Below are positions 36,301 through 51,300 of a DNA stretch of 64,000 nt, in pieces. The translations under genes and the position numbers were made by a program. The number at the start of each line of letters is the position of its first letter. Position 1 is the stretch's first letter. The notes beneath the pieces are model-generated. The model had not been told where the DNA came from. It saw nothing but the letters and a program-made list of their open reading frames with translations, and ran no database searches. Source of the DNA: Prostheceraeus crozeri (taxonomy: Eukaryota > Platyhelminthes > Polycladida > Euryleptidae); contig CAJQUW010004732.1 in the NCBI GenBank assembly GCA_907163375.1, positions 1-64,000 of the forward strand, given 5' to 3'.

Positions 36301-39300
36301 GAGTGTATTATATGTTTTCTATACATTGCGAAAGCAAACATTGACATCAATTGTATTTATGTTCATTTACAAGCAGACATCAAGAGAGTTCATGTCTTGT
36401 TGTTGACAGAAATTGATGGTTAGGTGAGAATGATGTGTACGGGGATCGATTTCTCAATACTGAGACAATCTCTCATCAGCTGTCTGCGTCTGTCTGCAGA
36501 CATCCACATCAGTGTCTAGGCCAGCGTTGAGTTGACGAGTACGGTTAATGACATAACACAAACATGTCAACATTTATACTGCTAAGGGAAGAGGAGATTT
36601 AAAACCTGTCATTACTTAAGTTATAATTTGAGATTCTGTGAAAAATTGACCATATCACAAGTTCTCTAATCGACTGATTTCGATAAGGAATACATTACAA
36701 GATTAATCATGAAAACATCTGCTGTCTGATTTGTTATCACAGTCACATGTTTTCTTGCCGAATTTTTACAATTTATGTAGCGATTTTACATTGTGACCAT
36801 TGCCCAGGAAATACTTTTGCGGATGCGGGTGTTTCATAGCTTATTTGGAAGCTGAGAATTTAGCTTTTGAATGTTGTGCGGCAGGGTGGAGGGCACGAGA
36901 TTTTTTGGTTGGTTCGTTATTTTTGCTCTACTCTCAGGCTCTTTTTGAAGACTGACAAGAAAAAAAGTCTGTCGCAGCATATTGAGCATCTGAAGAGAAT
37001 GACAATTATTAAATCAATAAAAGACACCAACACATTCTTCACTAGGCCAGGCCGACAGAATAGAAGGAATGCGAATGAAGGCTGAACTCATCTCTAGCTG
37101 TAAGTAATATCGACAGCTTTTTGTCGTATTATTGATGGTGGTATCGTCGACAATAAGCTGACGATACTACTTAAAAGAGATGACTAGAGGTGTACCAACT
37201 AATGGCCAAACCGATGAATAGGCCGATTATTGACTGAGCGATAATCGGTAGTCGGTCAATTAATTGCCGATTAGTGGACTTTTGAAGATTTTCATTAATT
37301 TTCAACGGAAAATGGCTGATTGAAAGACCAGATTTCAATTTTTTAGATAAAAATTTTCAATTTTTTGTGTGTACACTGTATACTGAATTACAAATATAAA
37401 TTCAAACTTTTTCTTTCATTACGATAATTGAAAACAACCTAATTCTTCCAAAGATTCAATTTTCATGTAGTGATGATAAAGACTGGTAGATAAGTTATAT
37501 TCGCATGTTATGATGCACAGGGTAAATTTTTCTTCGTCGCGCCTAGTTGGAAGAGATCATTCAGAGTGGTAGCCGGGCCATCAAATCACAATGGTCAGAT
37601 TTGAGTCCATGCTCGTAAATATGCGCATTCATAAATCGAAATACTCTAACGCAGTGAATCGATAAATGACTCGCTCCTGCAAAGCAAATTCTCATGTTAT
37701 TAATATCGAGTCCCGGCAATAAAATGCTTCGAAAATTATCTATCTCGCAGAGATCGTTCTGTACAGAGCGCGTTGATCCTTAAATCCATTAATAGAATCA
37801 TTCTTAGGGAGAAGATTGTGTGTTACTCGGGGAAGCTCATATCTAGCGATCAACGTCTAATATTATTAGCACTCGCTATGATGTGTAATTGTTGAATTGT
37901 AAACTTGGCTATTACAAGGCGAATTAAGTTTGAGAGGACGTCAAAGATATCTTAAAAATAAGCGACCCGGTCTTTCCCCCAAAATTCAGGCCCGGGCACG
38001 GTTTCACTGTGAAAGAAGCGCTGATCGGTGCTTTTCATTCACTTCAAAATTCTTCAGGGTTCCCGCGGCCCTTGAAAACCCTTAAATTTTTAAAAGACAA
38101 ATTCAAGGCCTTGAATACCCTTGAATTTTGAAATCGCCCTTGAAAACCCTTGAATTTTGATGAAGTCATCAGTTTCAATATTTTGCGTGTCAAAATTTTG
38201 ATGTGGTCTACATATCATGTAACACAATCACTTAATTTTGGCCATCGAGAAAAAGGAAGAGCTCTCTTCTATCAACGTCGAACTCAATAAACTTAAATCT
38301 GTCTGATTCATTCACGATTACTAAGCTTTCATGTGATCTGATCTACGCATACGCATTTTGTTATCCATCAAAGTTGTTACGAATTTAATCAGAACTTTTA
38401 TATCAATTTTTTTCATGAGAGTTGTCAATCCTGAACTGTATTGTTATGATCTGAGATTTTTTTAGAGTTTATTAAAAAGCTGTAACCACTGAGATTTTTT
38501 TTCACAATCATTCACATGTACTAACTCTTGCTTAAGTCAAAATAGCTTTCTCATTTGCGTGGAGGGATTACACATGTAATGCCTCTATATGTTATACAAT
38601 TCCGCAGGTGATTTGTGTTCGAAGTTGGCAACCAACGCGATAACACATTTTGCGTTATTCACCTATAATTGTCCCGTTTGTTAACTGCTGCCGTCAAGTC
38701 GGCTACGACGTCTAACCAGTATGACACATCTCTCGCTGCGGCTTCTGGCCGCCTCATAGATCTTTAACTGAATATTCAAGTATTTAACATATATTTCAAT
38801 TGATTTTCTACTCATTTTGATATGTAAAAATGATCTATTGAATCATGGAAAATGTATTTCAATACTTATGTATGAGAAATCTCAAATTTACGTTACCCTT
38901 GAAAATCATTGATTTTGCCCTTGAAAACCCTTGAATTTTTTGTTCGGAAAGCCGCGGGAACCCTGTTCTTGGAAATCCTGAACCATGCCTTCAGCTCGCC
39001 TCTGATTGACTGAGACATGTAATTATTCGATTTCATCTGACGACCTGGTATTGTATCCGTGATGAAGTGCTAACTAGCAGCACTTGAGTACCTGAGTTCA
39101 AATTCCATCGCGGAATATCAGCTTAGATACATTAATTATCGTAAAGAACAGATGGAATCAATATTTAACATCACCTAATAACTAATGTGGTAGCATTGGT
39201 TAGAAAATGGATCGTTAGGTTGGTCATGCTTCCGTGTCTCTGTTATTTTAATGATGCTGACCATGGATGTGATTTTGATTGGACTTTGTTTACTTAAGTT

Positions 39301-42300
39301 TTCATACCAAAACACCTTTTGCTGCCCATTTCCGTCACAAATTTTCTCTTAAGAGTATAAATAAGAAAGTTTTGATGTACTTGAAGTAGCTTACCAAAAT
39401 CCAATCCGATGTAGTTGATCAAAATTCAAAGTTAATCAACTCTGCGTGCTGCTATCCCAGCATCACGATGATGTATATGGAGAATTCATGATCTGTCTTT
39501 GTCATGATCTGCGCTTTCGGTACATCAAAAACGTCGATCTCAGATGAATTTAAACAAAATAATCGGCCGATTAGCAAAATCACTAATCGATGCACCATTA
39601 GACATTACTTCTACCTTCATTCGCATGCTTTTGTACCGTCGGTTTAGCCTAGTGAAGAATGCGCGAGCTCGTCTCCACCTGAAACTTCGGCTTGATTCCT
39701 GGGTCAGGCGAGTGCAGTCGGGTTAGGGTTGTGGTGTGTTTTATTGACTTAATTAATAGTTGCCTTATGATGTTCGCTCAGCATCATCACCTGCACCTTA
39801 TAAAAATCTTCTGAAAACTTTTTTTGTAATTGGTCTACTGAATGCATTAACGTTTAGCATTTGAAACTTTTTGTAAAACGGACAAAAGTGAAAGATTGTT
39901 ATTGCTTTCTTTAGATACCTGTTGAAGACTGCATCTAAAGTCTAAAATAATGATATTTTTAGTTCAAGGTTAATGACCAAATAATCACATGAGCGGCATC
40001 TGACCACTGTCTTGTCAAGCCCGATTTAGCCGACCCATGAAGCACGATAAGTAAATGATTCCTGTACCAAAAGGCAGTGCACCGAGTCTAGCGAATCTAA
40101 GAGCAATAACTTTTGATCAGGGATACCCAAAGTTTTTGAACGCTGATTGAAAGGCACATTATTCGGTCTTGGCAATGAATAGACGACCTGGAGCTCAATG
40201 CTTTTTAGTGCCAAAACACGAGCAAATAGCGTGCGTTCAGCATCGGTGATTTTAATACCGACGAAGTTCCCCTTGATTCCTTTCACCTGGAAAGTCGAGT
40301 ATTTGATCGAGCTCCTCACGATGGCTTTATTCCATGTAATTTCAAACGAGTTGTTTCTGGGCTTCATCAGATGGTGCTTTGACTACTTCTAAGGCGAGTT
40401 CGCTTGCCATACGACATCTAAATGGTACAAACTGGGCTATTATTTCTTCTGCCTGTACATGAAGTCATTACAGTTTTGCTTACCTACGTCATTAATATAT
40501 AAATGTGCAGATGACATTGTCATGATATTTTTTTATAATGCCAGTAGCATAATTATACAGTAGTGCAATAATTTTAATTAAAAATGCTTCATCTTGTCGA
40601 GGGCTTAAAATGGAAATAAATGCCAACCCTGTGATAAGTAAGAATGACAAAATAATAAGTAAGTACGAGTAATCGATCGTGTAAACGAAATGTAGACTTC
40701 CCATTCCCTAATTAGAATCCTTAAATCTACTTGGTGTTATTCATTTCTATCATTCGCTGGCTTGATTGCTTATTACATGCTAAGTTTTCTGTCGCAAGCT
40801 AACATTTCTGTCTCTGTCAGAGAATGAGGGAATAATTAGAAGTGAAATGCTTGATTTTATTTGGAAGTGCTGTATGTCCAAGTCATCTCTAAACACTGCA
40901 AGAACATCCATCAGTTGGACCTGAACTCATCATCAGCTAATAGCTGTTTGTCTCTTGCAGCATGCAAAACGGAAGCGACTTTTGGAAGATTATAAAGTCA
41001 GCAAATTCTTCAACGAAGATCTGTTCGGTCTTGCTGGGGAGGATCGCAGACCTCCATATCGGTAAGGAAGCTTTCCTTTTCTCATTATAACGAATTGATA
41101 GAACAATGGAGCGGAGACTACGATTTTTAGTAAATGCCGTAATTCCCGTAAGTCAGCTAAAAGATTTGCTGGGTGTGGCAATTCGTCCAAAAATTTGATA
41201 AAAGTAAAGTGGTTGGGAGTAGGGGTATCGAGATTTTCTAAACGGTGTGGAGATGGATCCGTTAATTTCTTGCAAGTTATTCCTGACTACATGCAGTTTA
41301 TCAAGCATTATAAGAGCTGCTGACCGAATCAAATTTCCATGTTACTATCTCCTTTGCAACAAAGAACAAAACAAACAATACAGGGTCTTGAGCCAAAAAA
41401 AGCAAAAAAATAGTTATCAAACGTCACTGGAATGTGTATTGATTGTGTAGGCCTGTGCTGTGTATATTGTGATGAAAGAAGTCACAGAATAAGAGCGTCA
41501 CACTCATCTGATTTTATATAAATCATCTGATTATAAACAAGCGTCGCTGCGTTCATTGGAAGAAATGCGATGCAGATATTTACTGGCCACTGCGGAGCTG
41601 CGGATCAAAAATGAATGTTTGGCGTAGGAGCCATTTCTTCCATAATAAGGTACAGTTAAAGGCAAATAATCTATTCAAATTTCCGGGTTTATCATCTTAA
41701 CACTTCACAAAGTCGGAAATTTGGATACTATTTGCGTTTTACTTTGCCATATTGTGGAAGAACGGCTCCTAGGTCAAGCATTGATTTGTAAGGAAATGCG
41801 ATACATAATTTTGCACTGAATGGTTTTAACTCTTGCGTAAGATCCACACGTGGTGCGAATGAAGAAGGCTATTATTATAATAAAAATGTCTCTAACATGA
41901 CTTCACTAATGTAAGGACAAATATTTGAGATAAGATAACATAAAAAGTGAAAACTTTATTCCATGAGATGATCGAGAAAGACGTGTATTCTACATTCATA
42001 AGGTGTTCTTGACTCCAACAATTAAACTGTACACCAGTTACCTAAACCTAGTAGTTAAGAGTTAATTGTTAGACTGCTATTGTTAGTCGATGTTTCGCAC
42101 AACAATAAACGCTCCTAAACTGCTGAAGCTGTTAATGTATTATCAGTCACGTCGATGTGAGAAATTATATAATATACCGATTTTTTATGTGAGTTATTGA
42201 TTTATTTCATTTCTCAGCTCGATTATTATATTAAGATAAACATGAGGCTAATTCGTCATTTTATTGACAGATGCTTGTGATCAACAATTTGATATTATGC

Positions 42301-45300
42301 GCTCCATTTGTTTTGATAAGGAGATCATGTTCCAGGTGTGACAGCATACCGAGACATCATGTAATATGTTGAGTGTTGCAATCTGCAATAGTGAACCAAT
42401 CTGCAAATCCTGTTTTTCTTTTCCACAACAACTGTGGTCAGTACTGCAGTCACTGTCTAATCTAAGAGCTTGAGCATGGTTTGTTATTGCTTGATCTAAC
42501 TAACGTTGAATATATTTTTCATCATTCGGTATTCGTAAGATGCGTCTAAAAATGATATTTAAGATTCTACAAAAATGTGAAGGTAAGCAGACCTAGCTTG
42601 CCTTCAAACATAGAAGTCATAGTCTTCATAGAAGTCACACTCTTCAGACGTACAAGCATTTTGAACTTCTAAACTTGCTCCTCGCTCTGTTGATTTCATG
42701 AGAGTCGTCAGTGTTATGTCATTTTAAAGGCAGGTGACATCATCAGTTCATGATTTAGATATCAGCTGAAAAATAAGTATATTAAATAGCAGTAGATGAT
42801 GCTGGTTGCTGTTTTTAGTCAGTCGCAAAAATTCTTAAATTGTTTAGACTGCTCTTGCATTTATTGGTTTAAGCATTTTTCGATGTAAAGAATGTTTAAT
42901 ATTCAAATTTCTTTTGCTAAAAGAAAGATATCACAGCTTCTACAGCTTAAATTTTGTGACCTGAGATTCGGCAAATTGATAGACGAACCTCTAGTGGAAT
43001 CGGGTCGTGATTCGCGAATCGAATCAATCACAGAAAACTTGCACCGGTCTGCTATAGCTTTTCGTGCACGAATTATGTTGTCAGCGGTACAGCTAGTGAA
43101 GACGCAAATGTGTCTGCCAAATAGGGATTTGATAGCATGTACTTTACATGGCTATTGAATGATATTGACACCTTGGTACTCGTAAAGAAATGCGGTAAGC
43201 AGTGTAGTGTTAGACAGTGAATTTATTTTTAAGTTATAATTTTCTATATTTTGAATATAACTTTGATGCCTTTACTTGCTACTGATGGTGGATTCTTCTA
43301 CTTAAATTTATTGTACTTCTTGGTTATGGATCAGATAATTGTTTTATGTAATGAGATGTTTCATAATTTGTTCATTCTTAAGTTGATTGCAGACAATACA
43401 TTCGGTCTTGAAACTGGATTTGCTGTTCTTGGTTCTGCGGGTCATTAGACGGATATCTACATTCTGCACACATGCACTAATCAGTCAATTTCATGTCTAT
43501 ATTTTACCCGAAATATTTAAGTGTACTGTGCTTTACAACTACAACCTTTTTTCGAATAACATTGACGCTAGATTATGTTACGGATAGTGGATGTTCTTTC
43601 AACATATGGCTTCCCGTTGACCTTGTTTTGCCAAATAGGTAGCTTGGTGATAATTACTAAGTTTGTAACTTCAGGCTTACAAATAAGAAGAAGTCATTAG
43701 AAGCTCGCACGGGACTGGAAAAGTAACTTTTATCAATCGTTCCTGTACTTAATTCCTGGGCCCGGAAAACGACACTGACAAAAAGTGATTGATTCCACTA
43801 ACTCCCCATGTGATCGCTGTCCGGAGTGACTATCTGAATTATTGAGACACAATCAAAGTAACATAAATAGCCTATTTATAATTTTACACAAGTACGTTAG
43901 TCAAAGTCGGATTAAGTACATACAAACAAAGGATTATAAAAGACGTTCAGCACTATAATGTATGGCTCCATTGTATGACTTGTTAAAAACTTGGACTTGC
44001 CCGGACTTGAAAATGGAAAATCATAAAAGTTCGGGTTCATACCGCGTGAGTTAAATGTTTTCAGTAGCCTGGGCTTTGAATCACAAGTCATCTTAACCAT
44101 GACTGTGAACTCTTATTCAGTGGTTTTTGCCGGCTGCATGGTCGGGGAATTTAGTGGCCAAATCCCGTCAACTTGCTTTCCGTCATTGTATGACTTGCAA
44201 AAGTTCAAACAGGCGATTAACAAGCAGTTTCTTACTAGGGTTTAAAGTTCTACTATGTCTACTTCAAATCTTTCTTGTTATCTTAACTTCGTCTTGTTAG
44301 CAGTTACATCTGGTCTTTAATCCTTTCGCATTTTACTTTGTTTGTTTTCAATGTTGGTAGTTGATTTAGTTCATCCTTTTATATGATTGAGAGATAATGC
44401 TTATTATAGTTATATGAGTGAGTTCACTTTGCCATTTATATTTTTAACAAGTTGTCTGTAGTTAAATGTTCCCAAACTTCCTCACAGCTAGGCCCTTTGG
44501 TGCATAGGCTCCGGTCTTTCCTAGTCTGTTTCCTAAAAAAAGTTCCAGTTCGGGAAAATCCATCTTAATGTTTTACCACTGTCAATAATTGGATGGTATC
44601 CGATGTACAAGGTATCCGATACTCACGTCTGAATGCAATGCACGATTCAAGCTTGCATGGTAATAGCAGATTTGAGGGAACACTAGATTGAGACTTGTGA
44701 GTTCTCTCAAGTGACTAACGCTATCGATTCGATGACAGGGTTCGTGATCAGTAAAGTAGAGAAATTCAGTAGCTGGAGGAAAAAATCTAGTTGAAAGACT
44801 TAATCTCGTTTAATGCGATACTTAACTCTCTATAACTTTTGTACCATGCGTTCATCTTTGAGATTCCAGTGATTCAGGTTAAGAGGAGCGTTTCGTCTAT
44901 ATAAAATTATACCTAATCTCAGCAGGAAAAATTTTGGTAAGCGCAGCACAATTAGTCCATCACTAAAAATAGACAAAGTTCATTGTTTATAAGCGGTGAT
45001 CGAAATTTGGGACCAGATTTTTCCGGTTACTATTTGGTCTATGCTAGAGATGAAATGCAGCCCTTACCCTGAAGCACCTGCAACTAGAATATCAAGTGAA
45101 TCGGGTGTGTGGTTCAAAAGTTGCAGGAGTTAAGTAGGTACATAAGCCTACGTACGAAGGAACTTCTGACTTCTTGAGTGTTTTTTTGCTTTTGAGGGGC
45201 TGATTGCTGATGCAAAGAAAAATCATCCATCAAACTGGATCTACTGTTTGAGTTTTGCTTCCTCACGTCAGAACCTGTGACAGTTCCTATTTTAAGAGAT

Positions 45301-48300
45301 GCAGCAAAATTCATTTTTATTCAGTTACAGCAGACCTCGTGTAGTGCGCCTGCGAGTACAATTGGAAGACAGTCTGAAAATCTCATCTCAATGCATTTGT
45401 ATGATTTTTGCGAGTCTGTTTTCTATGTGGACCAGTGTTGCCACTCGTGACAATAATATTGCCTGGCAATATACTCATAATTTGTGGCAATATGCAATAA
45501 TAATCAGATAGTTCATCATAGTTGGCAATATTTTCAGATATAAAACAATGACGATATCGTGAAAAGAAATTTTTGATTTGATGGGCATGTTTTTGAAATA
45601 GATTAATAGGTCTGTTGAAAGAAGTTACGCGAGTTACTCAAATAATAGCGAATATATAACCTATTATTCACAATACTTGATCGCTGGTCTCTGAGTCTGT
45701 ACCATATCACTATTTACAGTTATGGTTGACCGCCAACTATAGATACCTTTATAACCGTATTTTCTGAGTGCCTCACGACCTGAATCGCATGTATTAGGTT
45801 CATTCCTGTAACCCCTTCCGTGTTGATAAAATAATGACATTGATACTTGAGTCCAACATTCCCACATTCTGATTGTGATAACTGCTAGATATGAGAGGGA
45901 GAAAGTAGGTGTATTTCATAATGAACTAAGTTTTACCAAATGCGTTAAATAAAATGTTTTAAAAAACACCACAGGCTATTTATACTCGCACATTGTTCTA
46001 TATCACCGGCTTTTCAAGGACATCCTCTAAACGAAGCTCATCCCTTTCAGCTGATCGCTCAGAACAATGGCTCAGCTTGTTCAAAGAGATTATGTCTCGC
46101 TTTGAAAGATCCGGTAACTAGGAAAAAATCGGTTTCTTATCTATGTTACGCAGATGGAGGAACCGTTTAAAAAGCTGTTTCACTAGTCTTCGGTCATCTC
46201 AATTCATCGTTAGAGGCCTCAGCTCATGAGTATGGTGAAGAACATCTCCGTACAATTCTTGAAACCAGAAAATTGCGACAGTTAAAGTGTTATGAAGGTA
46301 AATATCAGTGACGTTGATAATTAAGTTCCCGTCGGCGAGATCCTCATTGGTACCACGAACAAAGAAGTTTCCGATGTACTTCGGCACAGGTGCAAGAATT
46401 ATTATATAAAACTTTCGACCAATCTGCGAGATAATTTCCCTCTGAAAAATAAGATTCTTCGTTGCCTGAGTTTTCTTGACACATTTTTTCAGTTGAAGGA
46501 GGATTCTGTCATTTATTTGGTAAATAAACTTCCGAATTTTGTCTCTCATGATGATATCGATCATCTTCTGACAGAAATGCGACTTTTAAAACTATGACAG
46601 GATCATCTGCATCATGGGAAGACAAAGCAGCGGAATCGTGGGAGGTCATTCGAAACGCCGAACAAGATGGTGAATTGAAATTTCCACACCTGTCGAATTT
46701 GGCGACGGCCTGTTTCACCCATTTTTCAGTGGAAATGCCGATTGTGAAAGAGACATCGGGAAGTCGCACGACATCGATGACAATGAGAAGCGCAATCGAT
46801 TGTCCGATGATACCAGAAAAGTCTTTTACAATTTCGTTCCTCCCTGCAGAAAAGAAGCCAGCACGTCACTCAAATTGGATAATGATTTGACAAATCAAGG
46901 ATTTAAAGCTCATGCGGAATGTACGCTTTTATGACAAAACAGAAATGAGTATCAATGAGTGAGAAAATTGCGAAACTAACTACTTTAGAAGCTGATGAAA
47001 TAAAGAAGACGGTGCGAAATTATCCATGGCGTAGGGACAGATTGGAAGACTTAAGAAAGGAGTTGTTTATGAAGAAGGAAAAGAAAGAAGCTGATGCTAG
47101 ACAAACAGCAGCTGAAATGAAATTACATGAGGCTGTTGCGGAACTGAAACAAGTTACTCTCGTGAAGGAACAATTATCGAAGGATGACAAGAATCGAATG
47201 GCAAATAAGGAAGCTATTTAGAAAAAGCTGTTGAACGCTCGATTGCAAGAGCCTCAGAAACAGCTGTCGCTTTGAAACGTCATGCAGAGGCGCAATTTTT
47301 CTTTTTCATTGCCCAAATTTTCCAAGAAGTGACTGTTTGTAATGTATTTTTTTGGAGGTCTAAGTCCCAAGCTCTTATTGAACTTATCAAATTTGAAACA
47401 CAGTGGCATATGTACATGTACATGTATTTTTGTAATTCACTCCACAAGAGTTCTTTTGTTGAATTTATCAGTACAGTAGACTCACCGACGTTTGCGAAAT
47501 ATTTTGATAGCTCAATCTGTAAGTCTTCTTTTTGCTGAAATTAACAGTATTGACTTTCATGATGTACGCATTTCTGTAATTAAGTCCACACGATTTCTTT
47601 TGCTGAATTAACAGCACTGACTTTTGTGATATAAATATTGTTGTAATTCATTCCACAAGACTTCTTTTTGCTGCAAATTATCATTTCATGTCTCGATTCG
47701 ATGAAACAATCTTCTCGTGCTTCTGTGTTTTCGTTGTGCGCACGTCCACTTGTTAAAGTATCTGGTAGTTCGTATATCTAACACACAATTATTTTCGCAT
47801 CATTCATAACTTCTTTCTGACTACTCATATACTTGTAGACGCTTTCCCCAAGAACATATATTTGGAAATATTTTTATCAATTGGCAATAATAATCTCATT
47901 AGATGGAGTGGCAGCACTGATGTGGACCATCTGCAGTTCCGCTTTTGAATCATCAGTCGTTGTCTATCGCATCCGGACTCGGATTCGATAAAAAATCGAA
48001 AATCACCGCTGTATCTATCTGACCAATATGTAGCAGCAGTATGTCTCTAGTCTTCAACCTCTTTCGGTGAGAATTCAATATCAGAGGTTCATTTCAGTGT
48101 CGCGTTCAAATAGTGACGAACGGGAAGAGGCTATAAAGCAAAAGGTGACAATTGAAGCATGCGAACCTATTCGAATTTTGTCGAATCACAATTTTGAATC
48201 GAATCAAAGTTCGAATCAGCAACCCATTTCAAAACTAGATCGAATCTTAAAGCTTCGCAGGTCCCTCCTGAAACAGTTTTCGTCATATTCATGTTCTCTT

Positions 48301-51300
48301 CAAAGTATCAAGATTGTATTGCTGAGGGACATTGATAACATGGAAGCGATATGTTCCGGTAGAAGAGATGAATGATCCTGTTTTTTGGAAAGCATTGACT
48401 CACAGCCAAGGATTTCTTCCAATGATAATACTGCTTCCTGTCTGAGTGAGAGCGGCTGCAACTACATTTAATTAAGTAGTTTTTCCATCCATTCTACTTA
48501 AGTTAGATGGCATTTGTTAATCTCTTTGATGGCAATTTCTAGATGATGTCATGGCTACGTTATAAAAAGCCGAAATATTTAAAGATAAACGTTTCGCATT
48601 TTATCTATACATGCTTAGCTTGGCTTTTCCTCCGAGGCATATGTGCATTATTCAGTGATAATTGACTTCTTCATTTCGAAAATAACTAATTTGTTGCTCA
48701 CAGTTGAGCTTGCTTCCGCTTCCTAAAGCATGTACTTACACACATTGCAAATAATGCATGTTTACTTATGTGTCCTCCTTGCTCAAATGCGTGTACGCAG
48801 ATAGCTACTCTGCACTAGTAGAAATGAATTTGAAACCTTCTATAACATATTTGTTACACTCCTCATTGAGTTTCAGTGATTTAGCTCCCACGATGACTTA
48901 TAACTTTCATTTCGATGCCAAATCTTTTAAAATTACTTTGGATAGTTCGTGACACGAAACTTCTGTCTCCAAAATGTATCTAAATTTCCAATCTAAGCCT
49001 GAGTCTAAGCCATATGTTTTCAATCATCTATTTCGCATCGCTTGACATACAGTATATTCTTATATATATTCTCTTGTTGATAATTTGATTGTGTCACCTA
49101 GTAGGGTTTCTCGTCAAGAGAAACGACTGACGATTTAAGTTCTGTGACGTTTGAAAAATATATCGCCAGAGGAAATGATACAATACAACAACAGTGCCTC
49201 TTATTTTAGTTGGTGTTTGATTCAGGTTGGAAACTAATTCTGTTCTTTTGATATATAAGCAATTTTTGTATGAGAAGAATGCCACAAATAATGATAAGTC
49301 GCGCATTATGTTGTATCGCGACACCCTTCGTCCGGTTCTCGTCTGGCGATGACACCGAAAAATCTGACAGTGAAAATGACATGGTATGATGTCAATTCTT
49401 CGTCACGACCAAAGTTCGTCAAAGTACTCAGAACATAGATATAAAAGTCTAAACAAGGAATTCGAATGCTTTACCACAGTAGGGACAATGACAATATAAA
49501 ATCCCTTTGTTTACACAAATCAGGGGTCAGGTATTTAATCTCAAGGGCTTATAAAATGCCTAATTTGCTACTAAAACGAGTATGACACAAAACTCGGAAA
49601 TTATCATGAGCGCTTGGCGGAACAGCCTTTTTATAGCACTGGACGGAATACGAGTAGATCGTGGTGGACATCTTCTCTGGCTGAAAATTCAACGAGTTTT
49701 GTATCACAGTCGTTTTAGTAGTAAATTACGCATTTTAGAAGTCCTTGTAATTTAAATACATTAATATGTCAGATGTGTGTAAACAAAAATATTTTATATT
49801 TGTTTATTGCATCTGGCATCTGTTAGCCTACTGTATTCTAGGCTGGCTTACTATAGACTAGACTATAGTCATAAGTCATGAATTGTTTATTGCCAAGCTT
49901 ATTTGGACAAACATGAACATAACAGAGAGTTATCGTCATAGTCTAGAAAGTCACTTTGGCATTGTATATATCAAAGCATATTTAATTGTTTACATTTAAT
50001 GACATAAGACCATATTAACTTTACTCTGCGTATGGTCGTTGAGTCATTCGCCATTTAGTGGAGATCCTCCAAAAAATATGCGGCTTGTGCCTGGTAGTAA
50101 AATGACTAAAATTGTATTTCAACTTAATTTTGGTAAAGTAATTCTGCAACTTAAGACTTGCCCTGAATTTTTGAAAGGGGCAAGGCTGCAACGCTGCGCC
50201 GGCGTCCGTGGCCGCGTAGGAATACCTGCATTGGTCTTGGTTGACAGTGGACTGCATAATAAGCCACTCTGTTCTTGTTATCGGACTCTTATTCTAGATG
50301 CCGTAGGCCTTCTCTGACCGCTCTAACAATATAACAGGGGTGGGTCAATGTGACAATTTTGTAGATCGAAGTAAAATGTGACAAAATGTGTGCTTTTTAT
50401 TATTGGTGTGACGAATTCACAAGCCCTGACAATAATCTGAGTACAGCTTTCGCAGCAAATGACAAAATATTATGAATTAAAAGTCGCAGAGGAACTAACG
50501 ATGAGGCTTAGTTTTTCTAAGAAGTCGTTATTCTAATGTTTTTTCATCCTGCAGCAGTCAGATTGATCTCAGATGGATATTTTTCTCCTCCCACTAGCGG
50601 TTTGTCCTTCCGCCAGGTAAAGCACTTCATTTGTTTGCTTGTTCAAAACTGACTTCAAACATGATGGCCCATTTGCAACATTTTATTTGGCCACAGGCTA
50701 TTTGATTGTTATGTCCCGTGCGAAGGTATGCTTCCGATTATGAATGCATGTTTATTATTACCCTTAACTGATACAAGAAAACAACGGCAATTGAAAGAAA
50801 ACTGAGTTGCACTCTTCACTGAAAAGAAAATTACAGGTGTCCAGTATTTTTGTCCGAACAAATTACTTCGTAAAATTTATTCCGATTGGACGTATATTGT
50901 GTATATTCATTTTTGCCATGAAGATGAATACTAGATAGTAGTAATAAAACTGCAACGTTTGAGTGGAATTTCTTCAGCTAAAGCAAGATTGTAAGTGTCC
51001 CGACTTCACCCATGGCCTGTCCCGCAAATGTTGGACACATTCAATGGCAATTTCCTATAAAACTACGTATACTCGTAATGAATATACTTCCCATGCGAAA
51101 GGTTCTCTTACTTAAGTCTTCTAGTTTGTACATCTATGAGATGGACTCTTTCGCTCTGAGAAGAAGCGAAAAATGGGAAAAGAGTTGTAGTAAAGATTTG
51201 TTTATTTTGTTCCGTCATTACCTCGCTTGATATTTATTATGAATATAGCCCTATATATTCATCACGATGTTTTTTAAATTCAAAATCAAAGGCCAAATTA

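Noticed and set aside
40026-40367. 113-codon minus-strand open frame in intron 3
   Set aside because: Some protein-like phrases, but no family recognised and no splice context. Kept only as intron sequence.
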